From NCBI GenBank assembly GCA_964246975.1, contig CAXTSL010000086.1:1-11908 (forward strand): 11,908 nt of DNA, written 5' to 3'. The notes under the pieces were generated by a model. The model was given only the letters and a program-made list of their open reading frames with translations. It searched no databases and was not told the origin of the DNA. A program made the translations under genes and the position numbers. The number at the start of each line of letters is the position of its first letter. The stretch's first letter is position 1. This document shows, in pieces, positions 5,124 to 11,849 of the stretch. Source of the stretch: Glacieibacterium sp964246975 (GTDB lineage Bacteria > Pseudomonadota > Alphaproteobacteria > Sphingomonadales > Sphingomonadaceae).

Positions 5124-6566
5124 CAGGTCGCTGTCGCGCCGCCGGATGACGAGGTTGCGGATTTCGGTCATGTCCTCCATCGCGAAGCGCACGCCTTCGC
5201 GGCCCGCGCCTGAATCCTTGACGCCGCCATAGGGCATGTTGTCGACGCGCCAGCTCGGTACGTCGTTGATGACGACGCCGCCGACCTCCAGCGCATCCCA
5301 CGCCTTCATCATGTTGAACAGGTCGCGGGTGAAGACGCCCGCCTGCAGCCCGAACTTCGAATCGTTGACCTCGGCGAGCGCCGCATCGAAATCGGTGAAA
5401 GTCGACAACATCGCCACTGGCCCGAACGCCTCCTCGCGGTAGAGGGCACAGTCGCGCGGCACGCCTTCGAGCAGCGTCGCCTGCAGCATCGCGCCGTCGC
5501 GCCAGCCGCCGCAGAGCAGGGTCGCCCCTGCCGCGCGCGCCTGCTGCACCCAGCCGTCGAGCCGCCGCGCTTCGCCTTCGTCGATCATCGGCCCGATGAA
5601 CACGCCCTCTTCGCGCGGATTGCCCGCCACCAATTTCTCGGTCAGCCCGACGAGCTTCGCCTTGAACGCGTCGTACACGGCGGCGTGGACGATGATGCGC
5701 TGCACGCCGATGCACGACTGGCCCGACTGGTAGAATGCCCCGAAGACAATGCGCGCCGCCGCATCGTCGAGGTCGGCGTCGCGGTCGACGATCACCGCCG
5801 CGTTGCCGCCGAGTTCGAGTACGACTTTCTTCTTGCCCGCCTTCGCCTTGAGCGCCCAGCCGACCTCGGGCGAGCCGGTGAAGCTCAGCAGCTTGAGCCG
5901 CTCGTCGGTGGTGAACAGGTCGGCCCCGTCGCGGTGCGCGGGCAGGATCGAGAAAGCGCCGAGCGGCAGGTCGGTCTCGGCGAGCACCTCGCCGATGATC
6001 AGCGCGCCCAAGGGCGTGCGGCTCGCGGGCTTGAGGACGAACGGGCAGCCGACCGCGAGCGCCGGGGCGACTTTGTGCGCCGCGAGATTGAGCGGGAAAT
6101 TGAACGGCGAGATGAAGCTGCACGGCCCGATCGGCACGCGCTTCCACATCCCGAGATAGCCCCGCGCGCGCGGGGCGATATCGAGCGGCTGGATCTCGCC
6201 CGTCATCCGCACGCTCTCCTCGGCGGCGATCCGGAAAGTATCGATCAGCCGCCCGACCTCGCCGCGCGAGTCGGCAATGGGCTTGCCCGCTTCGATGCAC
6301 AGCGCCACTGCCAGTTCGTCCTGGCGCGCGGTGAAGCGCGTCACGCAATGCGCCAGCACCGCCTGGCGTTCGTACGCCGCCATGCGGGCCATTGCCGGGG
6401 CGGCGCGCACCGCCGCCGCGATGGCGCGGTCGATCGTCGCGGCATCGGCGACCGCGACACGCGTCGCCACCGCGCCGCTGTACTTGTCGGTCACCGCAAG
6501 ATCGGTGTTGGGCCGCTCGGGGCGGTTGGCGACATAGAGGGGATAGGTCGGTTGCAGGTCGGACAT
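5100..6566 (-). CDS. NAD(P)-dependent aldehyde dehydrogenase
   Basis: A 488-residue enzyme of normal ALDH length that oxidises an aldehyde to its acid in the cytoplasm. The catalytic set is complete: N156 in SPFNFPLN, K179 in VLKPAS, the SFTGSPEVG cofactor loop, E251 in LELGGN and the nucleophile C285 in GQSCIGVQR. The GQSCIGVQRIIV stretch and the C-terminal RVDNMPYGGVKDSGAGREG segment place it closest to the lactaldehyde/phosphonoacetaldehyde/non-phosphorylating GAPDH-like branch, so the physiological substrate is uncertain. No phosphonate genes are nearby. The ATG at 6566 has GGAG 6 nt upstream (6576-6573). It is divergent from the desaturase and overlaps the glycosyltransferase tail to tail. 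Confidence 0.9.
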   Translation of the reverse strand: MSDLQPTYPLYVANRPERPNTDLAVTDKYSGAVATRVAVADAATIDRAIAAAVRAAPAMARMAAYERQAVLAHCVTRFTARQDELAVALCIEAGKPIADSRGEVGRLIDTFRIAAEESVRMTGEIQPLDIAPRARGYLGMWKRVPIGPCSFISPFNFPLNLAAHKVAPALAVGCPFVLKPASRTPLGALIIGEVLAETDLPLGAFSILPAHRDGADLFTTDERLKLLSFTGSPEVGWALKAKAGKKKVVLELGGNAAVIVDRDADLDDAAARIVFGAFYQSGQSCIGVQRIIVHAAVYDAFKAKLVGLTEKLVAGNPREEGVFIGPMIDEGEARRLDGWVQQARAAGATLLCGGWRDGAMLQATLLEGVPRDCALYREEAFGPVAMLSTFTDFDAALAEVNDSKFGLQAGVFTRDLFNMMKAWDALEVGGVVINDVPSWRVDNMPYGGVKDSGAGREGVRFAMEDMTEIRNLVIRRRDSDLSPLPQPE

Positions 6567-6623
6567 CGGCGGCTCCGGCGGGCGCGACGTGACGAAACGC
6601 GCCGCAGCCCCTATATGGGCGCG

Positions 6624-7709
6624 ATGAACGCCGCGATACTCTCCACCGACCGGCTCGCCTTCGACGCCGCCCTATCCCGCGCCGGCGTCGCCGACGATAC
6701 CGCGATGATCCGTGCGGCGGCGCAGCTGACGCGCGATATCGCCGCGCCGAAGCCATTGGTCTATTGGTCCGACCTACTGGTGTCGGTGGCGTTGGGCTAT
6801 GCCGCGCTCGCGGTGGCGCTGATCGACGCGGCCGTCGCGCTGCGTGTCGTCGCGGGCGTCGTCGCGGTCCTCGCGCTGTACCGCGCCGGCAGCTTCATCC
6901 ACGAGCTGACGCACCTCAAGCCCGGCGTCGTGCCGGGCTTCCGCCTCGGCTGGAACCTGCTCGCGGGCATTCCGCTGCTGGTGCCGTCGTTCCTGTACGA
7001 GGGCGTCCACAACCTCCATCATGCGCGGACGCGCTACGGCACCGCCGACGACCCCGAGTATCTGCCGCTGGCGCTGATGAAGCCCGCGACGCTCGTCGTG
7101 TTCATGGCGGTCGCGGCACTCGCCCCGCTGGTGCTGCTGCTGCGCTGGGCGGTGCTCGCGCCGCTCAGCCTCGTCGTGCCCGGCCTGCGCGCCGCGGTCG
7201 ACGCGCGCTATTCGGCGCTGTCGATCAATCCGGCCTTCCGCCGCCGTCCCCCCGAAGGCGTGTTTCGCCGCGACTGGCGCGCGATGGAGGTGGCGACAAG
7301 CCTGTGGGCGATCGCCCTCGTCGCTATGGTCGCCACCGGCGTCATCGCGCTGCCGTCGTTCCTTATCCTGCTCGGCGTCGCGTCGGGCGTCGCGGTGCTC
7401 AACCAGGTCCGCACCCTCGTCGCGCATTTGTGGGAGAACGACGGCGAGCCGATCAGCGTCACCGCGCAGTATCTCGACACCGTCAACGTGCCGCCGCCCG
7501 CGCTGCTGCCCGCGCTCTGGGCTCCCGTGGGCTTGCGCTATCACGCCCTCCATCATCTGCTGCCCGGGCTGCCGTACCACGCGCTCGGCGAGGCGCATCG
7601 CCGCCTCGCCGCCGCGCTGCCCAAGGGGTCAGCATATCACCGCGCGAACCATCCCGGCCTCGCGGGCCTCGTCTTGCGCCTCGCCGGGGGCACGCGCGCG
7701 GCCGCGTGA
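6624..7709 (+). CDS. Membrane fatty acid desaturase family protein
   Basis: A 361-residue integral membrane di-iron enzyme of the fatty acid desaturase/hydroxylase superfamily. The histidine boxes are present: HELTH (93-97), HNLHH (129-133) and HALHH (307-311), with a further H319 and the RTLVAH segment (263-268). Hydrophobic helices at about 52-90, 111-125, 155-190 and 225-262 place the boxes on the cytoplasmic side. Such proteins use O2 to introduce a double bond or hydroxyl into acyl chains or related lipids; the substrate cannot be read from sequence. The ATG at 6624 is chosen, but the in-frame ATG at 6615 is equally possible. No Shine-Dalgarno is visible for either, and TATATG just upstream of 6624 might be a -10 box of a near-leaderless message. 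Confidence 0.85.
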   Translation: MNAAILSTDRLAFDAALSRAGVADDTAMIRAAAQLTRDIAAPKPLVYWSDLLVSVALGYAALAVALIDAAVALRVVAGVVAVLALYRAGSFIHELTHLKPGVVPGFRLGWNLLAGIPLLVPSFLYEGVHNLHHARTRYGTADDPEYLPLALMKPATLVVFMAVAALAPLVLLLRWAVLAPLSLVVPGLRAAVDARYSALSINPAFRRRPPEGVFRRDWRAMEVATSLWAIALVAMVATGVIALPSFLILLGVASGVAVLNQVRTLVAHLWENDGEPISVTAQYLDTVNVPPPALLPALWAPVGLRYHALHHLLPGLPYHALGEAHRRLAAALPKGSAYHRANHPGLAGLVLRLAGGTRAAA

Positions 7710-7760
7710 CCGCCGGGAACGCCCTGCCATCTCCCGTGTTTCCCTTTCGGGGAAGCGCGT

Positions 7761-7781
7761 AGATCGGCAAGGGAGATCGGC
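7761..7781 (+). repeat. Direct repeat AGATCGGC flanking a ribosome binding site
   Basis: AGATCGGC occurs at 7761-7768 and again at 7774-7781, separated by AAGGG. The GGGAG Shine-Dalgarno (7771-7775) for the gene starting at 7782 lies across the second copy with 6 nt spacing. A short stem, TTCCC (7740-7744) with GGGAA (7750-7754), lies just upstream. The rest of the 7710-7781 gap shows nothing recognisable. Confidence 0.35.
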
Positions 7782-7994
7782 ATGGCGACCAAGGCATTGA
7801 AGGCAGGCGACGCGGTCGCGTGGGACTCGTCGGGCGGCCACTCCAAGGGCAAGGTGGTCAAGAAAATCACCGCGCCGACGCAGATCAAGGGTCACGAGGT
7901 TGCGGCGTCGAAAGAAAATCCGGAATATATCGTCAAATCGGATAAGAGCGGCGGTATCGCCGCGCACAAGCCCGGTGCCTTGAAGAAAGCGTGA
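7782..7994 (+). CDS. HVA1/TUDOR domain small protein (DUF2945 family)
   Basis: A 70-residue basic protein that is essentially one domain. It opens with LKAGDAVAWDSSGGHSKGKV, continues with an ITAPTQIKGHEVAASKENPEY stretch and ends VKSDKSGGIAAHKPGALKKA. This matches the small bacterial and fungal proteins called 'hypervirulence-associated protein, TUDOR domain' (formerly DUF2945). The molecular function is unknown in bacteria; the name comes from a distant fungal homologue and should not be read as virulence. GGGAG 6 nt before the ATG is a strong ribosome binding site. It heads a tight run of plus-strand genes, with the next start 7 nt after its stop. Confidence 0.8.
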   Translation: MATKALKAGDAVAWDSSGGHSKGKVVKKITAPTQIKGHEVAASKENPEYIVKSDKSGGIAAHKPGALKKA

Positions 7995-8000
7995 CGAACC

Positions 8001-8345
8001 ATGGCCGCAGCGCCCGACATGAAGCCGCCCGCGATCGTCGCGAAAGCCGCCGCCAAGGGCATCAAGCTGCGCGAGAAATTCGGGCGCGGCGGCACCGAGG
8101 TCGGCCTGCGCCGCGCCTATCAGCTGTCGGCGCGCGACACCGTGACGGCGAAGGATGTCGCTGCGATCAGCAGCTATTTCAAGCGTCACCGCGTCGATCA
8201 GGATGCCAAGGCGCACGACTGGGCCGACGACAGCGACCCGTCGGCGGGCTATATCGCGTGGTTGCTGTGGGGCGGCGACGCGGGCGAACGCTGGGCCGAC
8301 CGCCTCAAGGCGCGGCTCGACAAGGATGAAGCGGCGCGCGATTGA
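8001..8345 (+). CDS. Small protein resembling a phage-associated RGGT...WGGDAG domain
   Basis: A 114-residue soluble, charged protein. From residue 20 it shows a pattern I recall from accessory or C-terminal regions of phage head or protease proteins: GIKLREKFGRGGTEVGLRRA (20-39), a helix ending ISSYFKRHRVD, then SAGYIAWLLWGGDAGERWAD (81-100). In phages this module is usually attached to larger proteins; here it stands alone, with no capsid, terminase or integrase gene nearby. Its function is unknown. The start is the ATG at 8001, 7 nt after the previous stop, with only a weak upstream purine stretch. The lipid kinase gene follows 22 nt after its stop. The gene assignment is firm from length, codon use and operon spacing; the family link is from memory and uncertain. 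Confidence 0.7.
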   Translation: MAAAPDMKPPAIVAKAAAKGIKLREKFGRGGTEVGLRRAYQLSARDTVTAKDVAAISSYFKRHRVDQDAKAHDWADDSDPSAGYIAWLLWGGDAGERWADRLKARLDKDEAARD

Positions 8346-8367
8346 CGCCGACCGAGGGGAACCGGGC

Positions 8368-9243
8368 ATGGACGCGAAGCAACCGGCGCGCGTCTGGCTC
8401 GTCGCCAACGCCGGATCGGGGTCGACGACCGCCGATCTCGTCACCGCGCTCCGGGAAGGCCTCGCTGCGGCGGGCACGACGCTGGCGGGCGAGACCGACT
8501 TTCCCGCCGACCCCCTGCCCGATGCCGCGCGCCTGCGGGCGGCGCGGGTCGACACGCTCGTCATCTGCGCCGGCGACGGCACGATCAATGCCGCCTGGGC
8601 CGCCGCCGACGCGTGGGACGGGCAGTGCCTCGTCCTCCCCGGCGGCACCATGAACGGGCTGGCGAAGGCGCTGCACGGCGATGCGGGGTGGGAGGCGATC
8701 CTCGACCGGCTCGGCAGCGCGACGCTGACGCATCCGCCGCTCGCCACCGCGCAGGGCCATTGTGCGCTGGTCGGCGTCATCCTCGGACCGGCCGCGTCGT
8801 GGGTCCATGCGCGCGAGGGTGTCCGCAAGGGGCGCTTCGCCCGCGCCGTTCGCGCCGCACGCCTGGCATGGTCGCGGACCTTCAGCCGCTCGGTGCGCGT
8901 CGAGGGCGCGGCGGGCGATCATCGCGCGGTGATCGTCACGCCGACCGCCGACGGGCTGCAGATCGCGACGATCAGCACCACGGGCGTCGCCGACGCAGTG
9001 CGCCTCGGCTGGAACTGGCTGCTCGGCGACTGGCGGGCCGACGCGGGCGTCACCTGCACGACCGCTGGCGAGGTGACTTTGAACGGTCGCCGCCATGTCC
9101 GCGCGTTGTTCGACGGCGAGCCCGCGACGCTCGCGAGTCCGGCCTGCGTCCGCGCCGGGCAGACCCGCCTGCCCTTCCTCCGCACGCTGGGCGACGCCGC
9201 CGCCGGGGCGGGGGCGGCGGAGGCATCGGCGGCGCTGGCATGA
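8368..9243 (+). CDS. Diacylglycerol kinase catalytic-domain (YegS/BmrU/LCB5-type) lipid kinase
   Basis: A 291-residue protein of the diacylglycerol/sphingosine kinase superfamily. The N-terminal nucleotide-binding lobe shows VWLVANAGSGS (9-19), the GGDGT-type motif CAGDGTIN (67-74) and LPGGTMNGLAK (90-100), which corresponds to the conserved P-x-GT-x-N-x-x-A motif. The C-terminal beta-sandwich ends with RALFDGEPA, the usual D-G-E site. Family members phosphorylate diacylglycerol, sphingoid bases or similar lipids with ATP at the inner membrane. The substrate is unknown here; a sphingoid base would be plausible if the host is a sphingomonad. AGGGGA (8355-8360) lies 7 nt before the ATG. The stop overlaps the phosphoesterase start (ATGA), indicating coupled translation. 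Confidence 0.87.
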   Translation: MDAKQPARVWLVANAGSGSTTADLVTALREGLAAAGTTLAGETDFPADPLPDAARLRAARVDTLVICAGDGTINAAWAAADAWDGQCLVLPGGTMNGLAKALHGDAGWEAILDRLGSATLTHPPLATAQGHCALVGVILGPAASWVHAREGVRKGRFARAVRAARLAWSRTFSRSVRVEGAAGDHRAVIVTPTADGLQIATISTTGVADAVRLGWNWLLGDWRADAGVTCTTAGEVTLNGRRHVRALFDGEPATLASPACVRAGQTRLPFLRTLGDAAAGAGAAEASAALA

Positions 9244-9968
9244 CCCGCATCTTCCATGTCTCCGACGTCCATTTCGGCACCGAGGATCGGACTGCGCTCG
9301 CGTGGTTCGCGCGCACCGTCGCCGCCGAGCGCCCCGATCTCGTGCTGCTCACCGGCGATCTCACGGCGGCGGCGCGGCGCAGCGAATTCGCCGCCGCGTG
9401 CGCGTGGCTCGACAGCCTCCCCGCCGCGATTCGGCTCGAGCCCGGCAACCACGACCTGCCCGTCTATCGCCCGCTGCTCCGCCTGATCGACCCCTATGCG
9501 CGGATGCGGCGCGTCGTGGCGCGCTACCACCGCCCGCTCGACCTGCCCGGCGTGACGCTCGTGTCGCTCAAGACGACGGCGCGCGCGCAACTGCGCCGCA
9601 ACTGGTCGCTGGGCCGGGTCGGGCGCTCGAGCCTCGTCGCCGCGATGGCGGCATTGCGGTTGCGCGACCCCGCCACCGTCGCACTCGTCGCCTGCCATCA
9701 CCCGCTTGTCGAGGCCGGCACGCGCACCCACGGCGGCACGCGCGGCGGCGTCGAGGCGCTGCATTGCCTTGCCGCCGCCGGGGCCGACGCGGTGCTGACC
9801 GGCCACGCCCATGACCCCTTCGACCGCCTGTGGAACGACGGTCCGCGCCCCGTCCGCCTGATCGGTGCGGGCACGCTGTCCGAACGCGTCCGCGACACGC
9901 CGCCGTCGTTCAACCTCGTGACGGTCGAGGGCGGGCGCATCGCCGTCGCGGTGCGGACGATGGCGTGA
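9240..9968 (+). CDS. Calcineurin-like metallophosphoesterase
   Basis: A 242-residue cytoplasmic protein with the full two-metal phosphoesterase signature: D9-x-H11 in SDVHFG, D40 in LTGDLT, N70-H71-D in PGNHD, the later histidine pair in ACHHP (H153/H154), and H189-x-H191 in TGHAHDP. These ligands are complete, so activity is expected. Family members range from cyclic-nucleotide phosphodiesterases to UDP-2,3-diacylglucosamine hydrolases. Its start overlaps the lipid kinase stop by 4 nt, so a substrate related to phosphorylated lipids is a reasonable inference, though unproven. The asd gene follows after 97 nt. Confidence 0.88.
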   Translation: MTRIFHVSDVHFGTEDRTALAWFARTVAAERPDLVLLTGDLTAAARRSEFAAACAWLDSLPAAIRLEPGNHDLPVYRPLLRLIDPYARMRRVVARYHRPLDLPGVTLVSLKTTARAQLRRNWSLGRVGRSSLVAAMAALRLRDPATVALVACHHPLVEAGTRTHGGTRGGVEALHCLAAAGADAVLTGHAHDPFDRLWNDGPRPVRLIGAGTLSERVRDTPPSFNLVTVEGGRIAVAVRTMA

Positions 9969-9974
9969 CCCATC

Positions 9975-9991
9975 GCATCGGCTCCGGATGC
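9975..9991 (+). terminator. Weak hairpin after the phosphoesterase gene
   Basis: GCATC (9975-9979) pairs with GATGC (9987-9991) around a 7-nt loop, just after the stop at 9968. Only CGCCATTTC follows, with no proper T-tract, so this would be a poor intrinsic terminator. It is the only candidate boundary between the 7782-9968 gene run and asd. Confidence 0.2.
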
Positions 9992-10010
9992 CGCCATTTC
10001 ATGTCCCGTT

Positions 10011-10018
10011 GCTAGACT
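10011..10018 (+). promoter_or_regulatory. Possible -10 element of asd
   Basis: GCTAGACT fits the alphaproteobacterial -10 consensus GCTANAWC at 5 of 7 specified positions. It shares the GCTAGAC core with the -10 proposed in front of metZ. It lies 48 nt before the asd ATG, which has its own AGGAG (10054-10058) at 7 nt spacing. No matching -35 was found at 10-14 nt upstream, so support is limited. Confidence 0.3.
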
Positions 10019-10065
10019 TCGCCCCCGCCGCCGCCTAAGTCCCCGCCCCGGACAGGAGCGAAGTC

Positions 10066-11094
10066 ATGGCCTATAAAGTCGTCGTCGTCGGCGCGACGGG
10101 AAGCGTCGGGCGCGAGATGCTCAACATCCTTGCCGAGCGGCAATTCCCGCTGACCGAGATCGCCGCGCTCGCCAGCGGGCGCAGCCAGGGCGACATCATC
10201 GATTTCGGCGAGGACGGTCGCGAGCTCAAGGTCCAGAACCTCGAGCATTTCGATTTCACCGGCTGGGATATCGCGCTGTTCGCGGCAGGCTCGGGCCCGG
10301 CGAAGCAATACGCCCCCAAGGCGGCGGCGGCGGGCTGCATCGTCATCGACAATTCGTCGCTGTTCCGCATGGAGCACGACGTTCCGCTGATCGTCCCCGA
10401 GGTCAACCCGCAGGCGATCGACAAGCTGGGCAAGCGCGGCATCATCGCCAACCCCAACTGCTCGACGGCGCAGATGGTCGTCGCGCTGAAGCCGCTCCAC
10501 GACGCCGCGACGATCAGGCGCGTCGTCGTCTCGACCTACCAATCGGTCAGCGGCGCGGGCAAGAGGGGCATGGACGAACTGTTCGAACAGACCCGCGCGG
10601 TGTTCGTCGGCGACCCGAAGTCGTCGGCCACCTTCACCAAGCAGATCGCCTTCAACGTCATCCCGCACATCGACAGCTTCATGGACGACGGGTCGACGCG
10701 CGAGGAATGGAAGATGGTCGTCGAGACGCGCAAGATCCTCGATCCCGACATCGAGGTGACCGCGACATGCGTCCGCGTGCCGGTGTTCGTTGGGCATTCC
10801 GAATCGATCAACGTCGAATTCGAGCGCCCGCTGTCGGTCGCCGAGGCGCAGCGGATCCTGCGCGAGGCCCCCGGCATCATGCTGATCGACAAGCGCGAGG
10901 ACGGCGGTTACGTCACCCCTATCGAGTGCGTCGGCGAGTACGCGACCTATGTCAGCCGCGTCCGCAAGGACCCGACGGTGCCGCACGGCCTCAACCTGTG
11001 GTGCGTCAGCGACAACCTCCGCAAGGGCGCGGCGCTGAATGCGGTGCAGATCGCCGAATTGCTCGGGCGGCGGCGGTTGAAGAAGGCGGCGTGA
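10066..11094 (+). CDS. asd: Aspartate-semialdehyde dehydrogenase
   Basis: A 342-residue enzyme of standard family length. It reduces aspartyl-4-phosphate to L-aspartate-4-semialdehyde with NADPH, the branch point to lysine/diaminopimelate, threonine and methionine. The Rossmann motif VVGATGSVGREML (7-19) is followed by the nucleophile C132 in ANPNCSTAQM. Further marks are SVSGAGKRGMDEL (160-172), then R237 in CVRVPVF and H244 in VGHSESIN, the conserved acid/base and substrate-binding residues. GENVGE-type inserts of the enterobacterial form are absent, so this is the shorter form common in alphaproteobacteria and Gram-positives. AGGAG 7 nt upstream fixes the start. The last 4 nt overlap the GNAT gene (GTGA). 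Confidence 0.96.
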   Translation: MAYKVVVVGATGSVGREMLNILAERQFPLTEIAALASGRSQGDIIDFGEDGRELKVQNLEHFDFTGWDIALFAAGSGPAKQYAPKAAAAGCIVIDNSSLFRMEHDVPLIVPEVNPQAIDKLGKRGIIANPNCSTAQMVVALKPLHDAATIRRVVVSTYQSVSGAGKRGMDELFEQTRAVFVGDPKSSATFTKQIAFNVIPHIDSFMDDGSTREEWKMVVETRKILDPDIEVTATCVRVPVFVGHSESINVEFERPLSVAEAQRILREAPGIMLIDKREDGGYVTPIECVGEYATYVSRVRKDPTVPHGLNLWCVSDNLRKGAALNAVQIAELLGRRRLKKAA

Positions 11095-11570
11095 GCGCGG
11101 TCGTCCTCGAAGCGCTCGATGCCGATCTCGACATCGTTGCTGCGGCGAATGTGTGGGCTGCAGACTATGGCGACGGCGGCGCGGCAGAATTGCGCGATAT
11201 CCTCGGCCAATTAACGCGCGTCGCGCGGCCAAGGCCGTGGGGTAATTACGTCGCGCGCCGCGCCGACGTGCCGGTCGGTCTGTGCGCCTTCAAGGCAAGC
11301 CCCGCCGACGACGCGGTGGAAATCGCCTATGGCAGCTTCCCGGCGGCGCAGCGGCAAGGCGTCGCGCAGGCCATGGCAGCGGCGTTGGTGGAGATCGCAC
11401 TCGCGGCGGGGGTGGCGACCGTCGTCGCGCATACCTTGCCCGAGGCGAACGCCTCGACTCGCGTACTTCAACGGCTGGGCTTCGCGTTCGGCGGCACAGC
11501 GGTCGACCCCGAGGACGGCGAGGTTTGGCGGTGGATTAAGGCGACCGACAATCGATCAAGCGCGTCTTGA
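11091..11570 (+). CDS. GNAT family N-acetyltransferase
   Basis: A 159-residue single-domain GNAT enzyme. The acetyl-CoA pyrophosphate loop is AAQRQGVAQAMAAAL (85-99, pattern Q/R-x-x-G-x-A), preceded by the beta-4 strand VEIAYGSF. Motif B is seen in HTLPEANASTRVLQRLGF (114-131), with N120 and the R-L-G-F turn, as in RimJ/RimL-like acetyltransferases. The acceptor (a protein N-terminus, an antibiotic or a small amine) cannot be predicted. The start is GTG at 11091, overlapping the asd stop, so translation is coupled to asd. The frame is open upstream inside asd without family similarity. No functional tie to the aspartate pathway is evident beyond the coupling. Confidence 0.82.
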   Translation: MSAVVLEALDADLDIVAAANVWAADYGDGGAAELRDILGQLTRVARPRPWGNYVARRADVPVGLCAFKASPADDAVEIAYGSFPAAQRQGVAQAMAAALVEIALAAGVATVVAHTLPEANASTRVLQRLGFAFGGTAVDPEDGEVWRWIKATDNRSSAS

Positions 11571-11577
11571 CCACCGC

Positions 11578-11590
11578 TATCGATTCGATA
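11578..11590. promoter_or_regulatory. TATCGA-T-TCGATA palindrome, candidate antitoxin operator
   Basis: A perfect inverted repeat with 6-bp arms and a 1-bp centre, ending 10 bp before the ATG of the ribbon-helix-helix antitoxin at 11601. It sits in the 30-bp gap after the GNAT stop and is more AT-rich than its surroundings. FitA/VapB antitoxins are known to bind inverted repeats in their own promoters. Binding here is inferred from position and symmetry. Confidence 0.5.
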
Positions 11591-11600
11591 TCATGGCGGC

Positions 11601-11840
11601 ATGGGCCAAGTTCTCATCCGCAATCTCGACGACGATGTCATCGACGATTATCGCGAGGCCGCGCGCAGCGGCGGTCGTTCGTTGGAGGCGGAGTTGCGCG
11701 AGCTTGTGACGCGGATGCGCCCGCGCTCGGCGGCGCAAATCGCCGACTTGCAGGAGCGCGCGCGCCGCATCCGCGCGATGACCCCCAACGTGCCGCAAAC
11801 GCCGAGCGAGGTGCTCGTCCGCGAGGACCGCGACCGCTAG
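11601..11840 (+). CDS. FitA/VapB-type ribbon-helix-helix antitoxin
   Basis: A 79-residue protein. Residues 2-38 form an Arc/FitA-like ribbon-helix-helix: the DNA-contacting strand QVLIRNLD (3-10), helix 1 (DVIDDYREAAR), then GGRSLEAELRELV (24-36), the hallmark of FitA and plasmid-stability StbC proteins. The C-terminal half (about 45-79) is the extended toxin-binding tail. It pairs with the PIN-domain gene starting 9 nt after its stop, the standard VapBC/FitAB order. The ATG at 11601 lacks a clear Shine-Dalgarno. It is probably autoregulated through the palindrome just upstream. Confidence 0.87.
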   Translation: MGQVLIRNLDDDVIDDYREAARSGGRSLEAELRELVTRMRPRSAAQIADLQERARRIRAMTPNVPQTPSEVLVREDRDR

Positions 11841-11849
11841 CCCGGCGCG

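Noticed and set aside
5100..6566. Naming the dehydrogenase as phosphonoacetaldehyde dehydrogenase (phnY) or lactaldehyde dehydrogenase
   Set aside because: The motifs are compatible with the branch, but no phosphonate or fucose/rhamnose genes lie nearby and the substrate residues cannot be settled by eye.
5685..6614. Plus-strand upstream extension of the desaturase frame by about 310 codons
   Set aside because: It is antisense to the aldehyde dehydrogenase, which has all its catalytic motifs. The extension is Arg/His/Asp-rich without family similarity.
7740..7754. TTCCC/GGGAA hairpin as an intrinsic terminator of the desaturase gene
   Set aside because: The stem is only 5 bp and GCGCGT follows instead of a T-tract.
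10012..11232. 400-codon minus-strand open frame across asd
   Set aside because: Antisense to asd, with biased Arg/Asp/Ala composition and no domain; asd is unambiguous on the plus strand.
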